NCBI RefSeq assembly: GCF_000478605.2
Contig: NZ_ASHX02000001.1
Span: 3,511,895-3,575,894, forward strand
Reading direction: 5' to 3'
Length of the DNA stretch: 64,000 bases
Origin: Streptomyces thermolilacinus SPC6
GTDB taxonomy: Bacteria; Actinomycetota; Actinomycetes; Streptomycetales; Streptomycetaceae
Shown in pieces: positions 11,147 to 21,060 of this stretch. The notes beneath the pieces are model-generated. The model was not told where the DNA came from and ran no database searches. It worked only from the letters and a program-made list of their open reading frames with translations. Position 1 is the stretch's first letter, and each line of letters starts with the position of its first letter. Made by a program: the position numbers and the translations under genes.

Positions 11147-11425
11147 CTCGGGCGGGACGCGGACCTCGTCGGTACCGTTGTCGTAGGCGGCCGTCCGGGG
11201 AAGGACGGCGAGTACACCCACGAGGTGCGCTCCGCGTTCGGGGACCCCGTGGATCTCACCGGCACCCCCGTCGGGCCGGTCCTGGCGACGGAGGACTTCG
11301 CGACCGAACAGGGGCCGCGCCGGGCAGCCGGGCCGGCCCCGGACACCGGTCCCGTCCGGCAACGGGCCTTGCGCCGTGCGCCCTTGCCTGGAGTGGACTC
11401 CAAGGCGTTGGCTTGGGTGCCATGA
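11147..11425 (+). pseudogene. Possible remnant of a Uma2-type nuclease C-terminus
   Basis: In one plus-strand frame the gap ahead of the aldo/keto reductase reads like real protein: GKDGEYTHEVRSAFGDPVDL followed by TGTPVG and an LATEDF end. This resembles my recollection of the C-terminal strands of Uma2 (DUF820) family proteins, which are abundant in streptomycetes. There is no start codon, catalytic core or ribosome site, and the frame runs into the neighbouring gene. It is a remnant at most. Confidence 0.3.
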
Positions 11426-12420
11426 AGTACACGCAGCTCGGACGCACCGGACTCAAGGTCAGCCGACTCGTCCTCGGCACGATGAACTTCGGACCGCAGA
11501 CCGACGAGGCCGGAAGCCACGCCATCATGGACGCGGCGCTCGACGCCGGTATCAACTTCTTCGACACCGCCAACGTCTACGGCTGGGGCGAGAACAAGGG
11601 CCGCACCGAGGAGATCATCGGCTCCTGGTTCGCGGGCCGCTCCGACCGCCGCGACAAGGTCGTCCTCGCCACCAAGGTGTACGGGTCGATGGCCCCCGAC
11701 GGGGAGGTGTGGCCCAACCACGACCGGCTGTCCGCCGTGAACATCCGGCGGGCCGTCGAGGCGAGCCTCAGGCGGCTGAACACCGACTACATCGACCTGT
11801 ACCAGTTCCACCACATCGACCGCCGGACCCCGTTCGAGGAGATCTGGCAGGCGATCGACGTACTGATCCAGCAGGGCAAGGTGCTGTACGCCGGGTCCAG
11901 CAACTTCCCCGGCTACAAGATCGCCCAGGCGAACGAGGCGGCCGCGCGGCGCGGCATGGTCGGCCTGGTCAGCGAGCAGTGCCTGTACAACCTGGTCGAG
12001 CGGCGCGCCGAGATGGAGGTCGTCCCGGCCGCCCAGGAGTACGGCCTCGGGGTGATCCCCTGGTCGCCGCTGCACGGCGGGCTGCTGGGCGGTGTCCTGC
12101 GCAAGGAGCGCGAGGGCGGCAGCTCACCGCGCGCGGGGTCGGGCCGCTCGGCGGACGCGCTGAAGAACACCGACATGCGGGAGAGGATCCAGGCGTACGA
12201 GACGCTCCTGGAGAAGCGCGGTCTGGAGCCCGGCGAGGTGGCGCTGGCCTGGCTCCTCACCCGGCCCGGTGTGACCGGCCCGATCGTGGGGCCCCGCACG
12301 GCGGACCAGCTGGCGTCGGCGCTGCGGGCGGTGGAGCTGGACCTCGACGAGGAGCTGCTGACCGAGCTGGACGGCGTCTTCCCCGGTCCGGGGCCTTCCC
12401 CGGAGGCGTTCGCCTGGTAG
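11422..12420 (+). CDS. Aldo/keto reductase
   Basis: A 332-residue NADPH-dependent oxidoreductase with the TIM-barrel fold. The catalytic Asp and Tyr are visible in INFFDTANVYGWGENKG (about residues 46-62), the Lys in VVLATKVYG and the His in YQFHHIDR. The NADPH loop near VGPRTADQLASAL (about 291-303) is also present. This is the YghZ/Tas-like AKR group that reduces aldehydes; the physiological substrate cannot be read from sequence. The ATG start gives MKYTQLGRTGLKVSRLVLG, as in the family. Confidence 0.92.
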   Translation: MKYTQLGRTGLKVSRLVLGTMNFGPQTDEAGSHAIMDAALDAGINFFDTANVYGWGENKGRTEEIIGSWFAGRSDRRDKVVLATKVYGSMAPDGEVWPNHDRLSAVNIRRAVEASLRRLNTDYIDLYQFHHIDRRTPFEEIWQAIDVLIQQGKVLYAGSSNFPGYKIAQANEAAARRGMVGLVSEQCLYNLVERRAEMEVVPAAQEYGLGVIPWSPLHGGLLGGVLRKEREGGSSPRAGSGRSADALKNTDMRERIQAYETLLEKRGLEPGEVALAWLLTRPGVTGPIVGPRTADQLASALRAVELDLDEELLTELDGVFPGPGPSPEAFAW

Positions 12421-12504
12421 GGCGAGCCCGCTGAGGGACGGGGCGGCGGTGTACGGCGGAGGGTGCGGCCTTCGTGCGTACAGCCGCGTGCGTACGGTTC
12501 GGGG

Positions 12505-12594
12505 CTACTGGCCGGACGCCGCCGCCACGGTGATGACGGCGAACATCAGCACGAGGACGGCGGCCATGATGCGGTTACGGGTCTTCGGGTCCAC
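12505..12594 (-). CDS. 29-residue single-helix membrane peptide
   Basis: A very small gene, GTG start at 12594 and TAG stop at 12505-12507. It encodes MDPKTRNRIM followed by AAVLVLMFAVITVAAASGQ. A charged start followed by one hydrophobic helix is a classic small membrane protein, and I recall near-identical short peptides annotated in other Streptomyces. An in-frame TAA sits just upstream, so it cannot be longer; the alternative start is ATG ten codons in. It lies between the aldo/keto reductase and thpR. Function unknown. Confidence 0.6.
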   Translation of the reverse strand: MDPKTRNRIMAAVLVLMFAVITVAAASGQ

Positions 12595-12603
12595 CCTTCG
12601 AGG

Positions 12604-13185
12604 TTAACCGCCCGCCGGGCGCGCCCCGCCCAGGGGCCACGTGGCGATCGTCTCGTACCGGGGTGCCTCGCCCGGCACCCCGGACACGGGCAGGTTGCTG
12701 CGGACGAGCGCCAGCTCCTCGACCTCCCAGCCCACGCCCTTGAACCGCTCCAGCTCCGCCACGAACGGCCGCAGGTCCGTGTCGGTGCGGCTGCGCGCGA
12801 GCGTCAGGTGCGCCTGGTACCGGCGGTGCTCGTCCATCGGGACGCCGGCGCGCCGGGCCGCCGCGTCGGAGCGCTCGGCGAGCAGCCGCATGTCGTCGAG
12901 GCCGCCCGCCGCGCCCGCCCACAGGGCCCGGCGGCCGAACCGCCCGCCCCCGTGGACGCGCAGCGGGAACGCCGGGGTGCGGTGCGCGGCGCGGGCGAGC
13001 CGCTCGGACAGCTCCGGCAGCAGAGCCTCGTCCACCTCGCCCATGAACGCGAGCGTGTAGTGCCAGCCGGGGCGGCCCGTCCAGCGCAGCCCGTCCGCGC
13101 CCGGCATCCTCCGCAACTCACCGACGACGATCGCCAGTTCCTCGACCGCCGCCGGAGGCGGCAGCACGGCGGTGAAAAGCCTCAT
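12604..13185 (-). CDS. thpR: RNA 2',3'-cyclic phosphodiesterase (2H family)
   Basis: 193 residues. Both HxTx catalytic motifs are present and correctly spaced: HYTL (His42) and HLTL (His126). The family opens 2',3'-cyclic phosphate ends of RNA and was first known as a 2'-5' RNA ligase. The N-terminal MRLFTAVLPP is also characteristic. Soluble and cytoplasmic. It follows the MFS gene on the same strand after an 82-base gap. Confidence 0.93.
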   Translation of the reverse strand: MRLFTAVLPPPAAVEELAIVVGELRRMPGADGLRWTGRPGWHYTLAFMGEVDEALLPELSERLARAAHRTPAFPLRVHGGGRFGRRALWAGAAGGLDDMRLLAERSDAAARRAGVPMDEHRRYQAHLTLARSRTDTDLRPFVAELERFKGVGWEVEELALVRSNLPVSGVPGEAPRYETIATWPLGGARPAGG

Positions 13186-13267
13186 GACGGCGAGTCTGTC
13201 ACGCCGTCACAAGGCGCACGCCCGCGCCGCCGCAGGGCACGGGATCACGCCGCCGCGAGGCGCACGC

Positions 13268-14665
13268 TCACGCCGTCGCGGCCAGCCGGGCGCGCTCCTG
13301 CTCACGCCCTTCCCTCGGTACGAACCGCACCTGCGGGTGCCGTACGTGGCGGCCCGGCCGCAGCTCGACGCGCAGCCGCACCCCGACGGCCCGGGACAGC
13401 AGCGCCCCGATCACCACGGCGGCCACCAGCGACACGGCACCGCCGGTCGCGAAGCCGACGCGGGCGCCGTACGTGTCGGTGACCCAGCCCAGCAGCGGCG
13501 CGCCCAGCGGCGTACCGCCCGCGAAGACCATCATGTACAGGCTCATCACCCGGCCCCGCATCATCGGGTCGGTGGCGAGCTGCACGAACGAGTTCGCCGT
13601 CACGTTCACCGTCAGGCCGAACATGCCGATCGGCACGAGCAGCAGCGTGAACAGCCAGAAGCTCGGCGTCACCGCGGCGACGATCTCCAGGACGCCGAAG
13701 ACCGCGGCGGCGCCGATCAGCAGCCGCAGCCGGGAGGTGCCGCGCCGGGCCGACAGCAGGGCGCCCGCGAGGGAGCCGACGGCCATGAGCGTGTTGAGGA
13801 AACCGTACGTGCCGGGGCCGACGTGGAAGACGCCGTCCGCGAAGGCGGTCAGCCAGATCGGGAAGTTGAACCCGAACGTGCCGACGAAGCCGACCAGCGC
13901 GATCGGCCAGATCAGGTCGGGCCGCCCGGCGACGTACCGCAGGCCCTCGCGGAGCTGGCCCTTGCCGCGCGGGGCGCGGGCGGACGGGTGCAGCTCGGCG
14001 GGCCGCATCAGCAGCAGCGCGGCGAGCGGCGCGAGGAACGACAGGCCGTTGACGAGGAACGCCCAGCCGCTGCCGACGGACGCGATCAGCAGACCGGCGA
14101 CGGCGGGCCCGACGAGGCGGGCCGACTGGAAGTTCGCCGAGTTCAGGCTGACGGCGTTGCGCAGCTGGCCGGGGCCGACCATCTCGGACACGAACGACTG
14201 GCGGGCCGGGTTGTCCACCACGGTGACCATGCCGAGGAGGAACGCCACCAGGTACACGTGCCACACCTGGACGTGCCCGGACAGGGTGAGCGCGGCGAGA
14301 CCGATCCCGCACAGGCCGAGCGCGGCCTGGCTCACGACGAGGAGGCGCCGTTTCGGGTACCGGTCGGCGATGACCCCGCCGTACAGGCCGAACAGCAGCA
14401 TCGGCAGGAACTGGAGCGCCGTCGTGATGCCGACGGCGGCGGCGGAGCCGGTGAGACTCAGGACCAGCCAGTCCTGGGTGATGCGGGCCATCCAGGTCCC
14501 CGTGTTGGAGACGATGGCCCCGGTGAAGAAGAGGCGGTAGTTCCGCACCTTCAGCGAGGCGAACGTGCCGCCTGCCGCGCGGCGCGGGGCGCGGGTGGTG
14601 GGGTGGGGGTTCGGGGGATGGGGGTTGTGTCCGGGGGCGGAGGGTTCTCCGGTTCCCGTACTCAA
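13268..14665 (-). CDS. MFS efflux transporter, controlled by the adjacent MarR protein
   Basis: A 465-residue major facilitator with about 11-12 membrane helices. It has the loop motif GGVIADRYPKRRLL near residue 99 and the MFS_3 (EntS-like) pattern NPARQSFVSEMVG near 150. The long N-terminal tail is Pro/His-rich. It starts 30 bases after the end of the MarR gene, so the two form an operon in which the regulator probably senses the exported compound. The substrate is unknown; relatives export siderophores, macrolides or other drugs. Confidence 0.9.
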   Translation of the reverse strand: MSTGTGEPSAPGHNPHPPNPHPTTRAPRRAAGGTFASLKVRNYRLFFTGAIVSNTGTWMARITQDWLVLSLTGSAAAVGITTALQFLPMLLFGLYGGVIADRYPKRRLLVVSQAALGLCGIGLAALTLSGHVQVWHVYLVAFLLGMVTVVDNPARQSFVSEMVGPGQLRNAVSLNSANFQSARLVGPAVAGLLIASVGSGWAFLVNGLSFLAPLAALLLMRPAELHPSARAPRGKGQLREGLRYVAGRPDLIWPIALVGFVGTFGFNFPIWLTAFADGVFHVGPGTYGFLNTLMAVGSLAGALLSARRGTSRLRLLIGAAAVFGVLEIVAAVTPSFWLFTLLLVPIGMFGLTVNVTANSFVQLATDPMMRGRVMSLYMMVFAGGTPLGAPLLGWVTDTYGARVGFATGGAVSLVAAVVIGALLSRAVGVRLRVELRPGRHVRHPQVRFVPREGREQERARLAATA

Positions 14666-14695
14666 AAGGGGTCGCCTCCTTGGCTTTGGGTCGTC

Positions 14696-15154
14696 CTACA
14701 GGTGCGCGAGCTTCTCCAGGACGGGTGCGGCGGCGCGCAGCTTGGCCCACTCGTCCTCGTCCAGACCCTCGGCGAGGGAGGCCAGCCAGGCGTTCCGCTT
14801 GCGGCGGGACTCCTCCAGCATGGCCTCGGCCCGCTCGGTCCGGCTGACCACCTTCTGGCGGCGGTCGTCCGGATGCGGCTCCAGCCTGACCAGGCCCTTC
14901 GCCTCCAGCAGCGCGACGATGCGCGTCATGGACGGCGGCTGCACGTGCTCCTTGCGGGCCAGCTCGCCGGGGGTGGCCGAGCCGCAGCGCGCGAGGGTGC
15001 CGAGCACCGACATCTCGGTCGGGCTCAGCGACTCGTCGACGCGCTGGTGCTTCAGGCGCCGGGAAAGCCGCATCACGGCGGAACGGAGCGCGTTCACGGC
15101 GGCTGCGTCGGCGTCGGCTTCGTTGCCGGGGCCGCCATGGGACAGGTCAGACAT
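14696..15154 (-). CDS. MarR-family transcriptional regulator
   Basis: 152 residues with a winged helix-turn-helix at about 50-115: MSVLGTLARCGSATPGELAR, then VQPPSMTRIVALLEAKGLV and the wing DPHPDDRRQKVVSRT-like segment. It is the first gene of the MFS operon. An imperfect inverted repeat lies between its start codon and the upstream gene and is the likely autoregulatory operator. Confidence 0.94.
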   Translation of the reverse strand: MSDLSHGGPGNEADADAAAVNALRSAVMRLSRRLKHQRVDESLSPTEMSVLGTLARCGSATPGELARKEHVQPPSMTRIVALLEAKGLVRLEPHPDDRRQKVVSRTERAEAMLEESRRKRNAWLASLAEGLDEDEWAKLRAAAPVLEKLAHL

Positions 15155-15158
15155 GTTG

Positions 15159-15186
15159 TTTAGCCTAACTCATTACTCTGTCTAAA
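15159..15186 (-). promoter_or_regulatory. Likely MarR operator/promoter of the MFS operon
   Basis: Reading the minus strand, TTTAGACAGAG-N-TTAGGCTAAA contains the inverted repeat TTTAG...CTAAA over 28 bases and the near-palindrome TTAGGCTAA right before the start codon. It is A+T-rich against the background. The site overlaps the tail of the upstream disrupted gene. Confidence 0.5.
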
Positions 15187-15838
15187 GACCAGTCCGATGA
15201 ACCGACGACGCCGCGTCGTGAGCGAGCTCACGTCGAGGGCTCGGCCCGCCGTGGAGCCGGGTGCCCCGCAGGCCGGGGGTCGGTACGCGTTGAACCGCCA
15301 GAAGACGCCGACTTCCCGGGACGACACGACGACCACGCCCAGGTCCATGAGGAGCCTCGTGGCGCCGGGTCCGCCGCGGGGCTTCTCCCGGAAGAAGTCG
15401 GCGCGCGGGTCCGTCCGCGCCGCGGCGGCGCTGGTGTGGCGGCAAACGCCGTCGGGGAGGTGGCGGGCGAGCAGGGTGCGGGCGTCCGCCAGCAGCTCCT
15501 CCCGGCACGCTCCGGACCTCGAACCACTCGTCCACCAGGGCCACCAGCAGATGCGCCGCCGAATCGGGGGCCACCTCGTGGAGGATCTCCCCGCGCCGCT
15601 CCTCCGTGGAGACGGTGAACGGGTAGGAGGAGCCGCGCCCGGGGTCCGCCGCGATCTCACCCTCGTCCCACCGCAGCGCCGCCCGGCCACGCGGGTCCGG
15701 GACGGCTCGGGCCATGACGGCGAGCACGTCGGTGCGCCAGTCCTCGTGGGCGCGCGGGCCCGTGGCCACGAAGGAGTACTCGTCCTCGTACAGGCGCCGC
15801 GCCGCCGCTTCCCCCGCGTCCCGTGAGGGAGGGTTCAT
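15160..15838 (-). pseudogene. Hypothetical protein gene with a single frameshift
   Basis: The first half reads normally from ATG at 15838 (MNPPSRDAGEAAARRLYEDE through LVALVDEWFEVRSVP). At about 15501-15510 sense passes to the next frame (REELLADARTLLARHLPDGV through GVVVVSSREVGVFWRFNAY). Beyond the switch the original frame becomes Arg/Pro-rich nonsense, and before it the second frame is nonsense. A +1 shift at GTGCCGGGAGG joins them into a protein of about 215 residues. I do not recognise the family; the first half is acidic and helical. Whether it is a true mutation or a sequencing error cannot be told here. Confidence 0.72.
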
Positions 15839-16028
15839 CCAGCGCTCCGCGATCTCCGTGTACGTGCCCCGTGGCGCCGGGGCGCGGCGGGGGCCGGCTG
15901 CTCGTACCGCCGTACCGAGGCCGCCGTACCGGAGGCCGCCGTCCGGCGGGAGGGCGGGTCACCCGTAGGAGTGATTATCCGACGAAAAGCGGCGCGTGGG
16001 CGGAGCGTGTGCCGCGACGCTGGACGGC

Positions 16029-16211
16029 ATGGGATCGACAGTGCTCAGCCTGCGGATGGACGGGGAGCTTCTGGACCGGCTCCGGCAGCACGCGGCGAGA
16101 AGCGGAATGAGCGTCCAGGACTATGTCGTCCGGACGCTCGTTCGCGAGGATTTCGACGAGCGCTTCAACGCGGCCGTCGACGAGACGGAGAGGTTCTACC
16201 GGCCCTCCTAG
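16029..16211 (+). CDS. Small ribbon-helix-helix protein
   Basis: 60 residues. VLSLRMDGELLDRLRQHAAR followed by SGMSVQDYVVRTLVRE is the strand-helix-helix pattern of Arc/MetJ/CopG DNA-binding proteins, with a short acidic tail (DETERFYRPS). It could be a stand-alone regulator or an antitoxin; no toxin gene is next to it. The ATG start is chosen over an upstream in-frame GTG because the domain starts right after it. Confidence 0.7.
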   Translation: MGSTVLSLRMDGELLDRLRQHAARSGMSVQDYVVRTLVREDFDERFNAAVDETERFYRPS

Positions 16212-16264
16212 CCGGGCCCGGACCGTGCCGGCCCCTCTGGCCGGGCGCCCCGGACCGTGCCGGT

Positions 16265-16311
16265 CCTCCTGGCCGGGGCCGCGAACCCCGTGCGGGGCCC
16301 CGGCCAGGAGG
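16265..16311. terminator. 16-bp perfect inverted repeat between convergent genes
   Basis: CCTCCTGGCCGGGGCC (16265-16280) and GGCCCCGGCCAGGAGG (16296-16311) pair fully around a 15-base loop. It lies between the ribbon-helix-helix gene and the permease, so it is probably a two-way terminator. A second partial copy of CCGGACCGTGCCGG lies just upstream. Confidence 0.85.
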
Positions 16312-16319
16312 GATGCGGA

Positions 16320-17768
16320 CTACGTGAGGCCCAGGGCCGGCATGGCGTAGTAGAAGACGAACACCGCCGACACGACGTACATCGCGGCGGGCACCTCCCG
16401 GCCGCGCCCGGCGGCGAGGCGCAGGACGCTGAACGCGATGAAGCCGATGCCGATGCCGTTCGTGATCGAGTACGTGAACGGCATCATCATCATCGCGAGG
16501 AACGCCGGTACGGCGATGGTGAAGTCGCTCCAGTCGATGTCCTTGACCGACCCGGCGAGGATCAGGAAGCCGACCGCGATCAGCGCGGGCGTCGCCGCCT
16601 GGGACGGGACCATCGTCGCGAGCGGCGTGAGGAACAGCGCCACGGTGAACAGGCCGCCCGTCACGACGGAGGCGAGGCCCGTACGGGCGCCCTCGCCGAC
16701 CCCGGCGGTCGACTCGACGTAGCAGGTCGTCGCGGACGACGAGGTGGCGCCGCCGGAGGCGACGGCGAGGCCGTCCACCAGGAGGACCTTGTTGATGCCG
16801 GGGAAGTTGCCGTCCTTGTCCATCAGCTTCGCCTCGTCACCGACGCCGAGGATCGTGCCCATGGCGTCGAAGAAGCAGGACAGCAGGACGGTGAAGACGA
16901 ACAGCGAGCCGGTCAGCAGGCCGACCTTCTCGAAGCCGCCGAGGACGCTGACCCGGCCCAGCAGGTCGAAGTCCGGCGTCGCGACCGGGTTGCCCGGCCA
17001 GGTCGGCGTGGTCAGGCCCCAGGACGGGACCTTGGCGACGGAGTTGACGATCATCGCCACGACCGTCATGACGACGATCGAGATGAGGATGGCGCCCGGC
17101 ACCTTGCGGATGATCAGCGCCAGCGTGAGCAGCGTGCCGACCGCGAAGATCAGCACCGGCCAGCCGCCGAGGTGGCCGTCCGCGCCCAGCTGGAGCGGGA
17201 CGGTCGTGTGGGCGGCGTCCGGGATGCGCGAGACGAAACCGGAGTCCACCAGGCCGATCAGCATGATGAACAGGCCGATGCCGATCGCGATGCCCTTGCG
17301 GACGCCCACCGGGACGGCGTTCATCACGCGCTCCCGCAGGCCGGTCGCGACCAGCAGCATCACGATGAGACCGGCGATGACCACCATGCCCATCGCGTCC
17401 GCCCACGCCATGCGCGGGGCGAGCTGGAGGGCGACGACCGTGTTGACGCCCAGGCCGGCGGCGAGGGCGATCGGGACGTTGCCGATGACGCCCATGAGGA
17501 GCGTGGAGAACGCCGCGCTGAGCACGGTCGCCGTGACCAGCTCGCCGCTGTCCAGCTGGTGCCCGTACATGTCCTTGGCGCTGCCGAGGATGATCGGGTT
17601 CAGGACGATGATGTAGGCCATCGCGAAGAAGGTCGCGAAGCCGCCGCGTACCTCACGGCCGATGGTGGAGCCACGCTCCGAGATCTTGAAGAACCGGTCC
17701 AGCGCACTGCTGGAGCCGGCCGGCTGCTGCCCGGGCGCAGCCGGGGGAGCGGTGACCGTGGAGGGCAT
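16320..17768 (-). CDS. NCS2-family purine permease (AzgA-like)
   Basis: A 482-residue membrane transporter, about 12-14 helices, importing hypoxanthine, guanine or adenine with protons. It matches the AzgA branch: RGGFATFFAMAYIIVLNP near residue 40, GLGVNTVVA near 105, and STAGVGEGARTGLASVV near 350. I start it at 17768 because GAGG lies eight bases upstream; the frame continues 36 residues further but that stretch is low complexity. It is divergent from the DUF2530 gene. Confidence 0.92.
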   Translation of the reverse strand: MPSTVTAPPAAPGQQPAGSSSALDRFFKISERGSTIGREVRGGFATFFAMAYIIVLNPIILGSAKDMYGHQLDSGELVTATVLSAAFSTLLMGVIGNVPIALAAGLGVNTVVALQLAPRMAWADAMGMVVIAGLIVMLLVATGLRERVMNAVPVGVRKGIAIGIGLFIMLIGLVDSGFVSRIPDAAHTTVPLQLGADGHLGGWPVLIFAVGTLLTLALIIRKVPGAILISIVVMTVVAMIVNSVAKVPSWGLTTPTWPGNPVATPDFDLLGRVSVLGGFEKVGLLTGSLFVFTVLLSCFFDAMGTILGVGDEAKLMDKDGNFPGINKVLLVDGLAVASGGATSSSATTCYVESTAGVGEGARTGLASVVTGGLFTVALFLTPLATMVPSQAATPALIAVGFLILAGSVKDIDWSDFTIAVPAFLAMMMMPFTYSITNGIGIGFIAFSVLRLAAGRGREVPAAMYVVSAVFVFYYAMPALGLT

Positions 17769-17953
17769 GCGGGAACCTCGTGATGCGGGATGGCGGGGTG
17801 GGGGTGGTGCGGCCGTTGCGGAGGTGTTTCCTTCTGTCTCTTGTGGATTCGCACGAAGGAAATCGGTCAACGGCAAACGGTTTCAGTATGAACATATAAG
17901 TCGAAGATCGCTATCTCCGCGCGTAGACCCCGGCGCCGCATACGATGTGGGAC

Positions 17954-18238
17954 ATGGCCAAGTGGACCCCCAAGTACGAGGCGCCCGAACCCCTGGAGGG
18001 GCCGGTCGTCGCCACCATCACCGGCGGCACGATCCTCTGGTTCGTCCTCTTCCTGGCGCAGGTCCCCTTCTACGGCTGGTTCGCCGACCGCGACCTCGAC
18101 TGGTGGGTGTGGACCTGCCTCGCCGGGGCCGGGCTCGGACTGATCGGCATCTGGTACGTGCGCAAGCGTGACGCCGCGATCAAGCGCGCGGCCGCGGCGG
18201 CGGCCCCGGCCGGCCGCGAGGGCGAGGCGGGCGCCTGA
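17954..18238 (+). CDS. DUF2530 membrane protein
   Basis: A 94-residue protein with two membrane helices (about 24-44 and 54-72). The family signature is MAKWTPKYEAPEPLEGPVVA at the start and WYVRKRDAAIKR at the end. It is an actinobacterial family of unknown role, commonly near NCS2 permease and MarR genes as here. An ATG nine bases upstream is possible but the family starts at MAKW. Confidence 0.9.
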   Translation: MAKWTPKYEAPEPLEGPVVATITGGTILWFVLFLAQVPFYGWFADRDLDWWVWTCLAGAGLGLIGIWYVRKRDAAIKRAAAAAAPAGREGEAGA

Positions 18239-18529
18239 GCCTCTGCCTCGGCGGCGTGGCGGGTGCCTGAGTCCGCGCCTCGGCGGCGTGGTGGGGGGCC
18301 GGAGGCGGGGCGCCTGGTGGGGGCTTCTGTCTGTCGGGTGCCGGGAACGGTGCAGGGGCCGGGTGGGCCTGTGGTGCCTGCGGGGGCGCCCCGGGGGCGG
18401 GGCCTGTCCGGGACGCCCCCCCGCCTCGTACCCCTGTGTAGTGCCGCGGGAGGGTTCTTGTCCTACCGGGGTCGGATCATGTCGCCGTTCGGGGGGTGAG
18501 GGCCCCGTTCCGGCCGTACCGTCGGAGGC

Positions 18530-20935
<2,406 letters not shown>

Positions 20936-20944
20936 GCGGGGGCG

Positions 20945-21036
20945 GCCGTACGAAGCGGCCTCCACGCGCGCGTAGGCCGTACGAACCGGTCCCCACGCGC
21001 GCGTAGGCCGTACGAACCGGCCCCACGCGCGCGTAG
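20945..21036. repeat. Three-copy 31-bp tandem repeat between convergent genes
   Basis: Units 20945-20975, 20976-21006 and 21007-21036 each run GCCGTACGAACCGG, three to five bases, then CACGCGCGCGTAG, with two or three mismatches between units. Each unit includes the palindrome ACGCGCGCGT. It lies between the ends of the P-type ATPase and the sacsin-like gene and may act in termination. Confidence 0.88.
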
Positions 21037-21060
21037 GCGCCCCGCGCCGCCCCGTACCCC

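Noticed and set aside
8477-11425. 982-codon open frame on the plus strand
   Set aside because: It lies antisense to the DUF4239 and surface-protein genes; its product is Arg/Gly/Thr repeat-like, a by-product of GC-rich repeats. Only its last part (11147-11425) looks protein-like and is reported separately.
15155-15181. DtxR/DmdR1 iron box ahead of the MarR gene (TTAGGCTAA)
   Set aside because: Only the core nine bases agree; the flanks do not extend the 19-base palindrome, and the context is a MarR-MFS operon.
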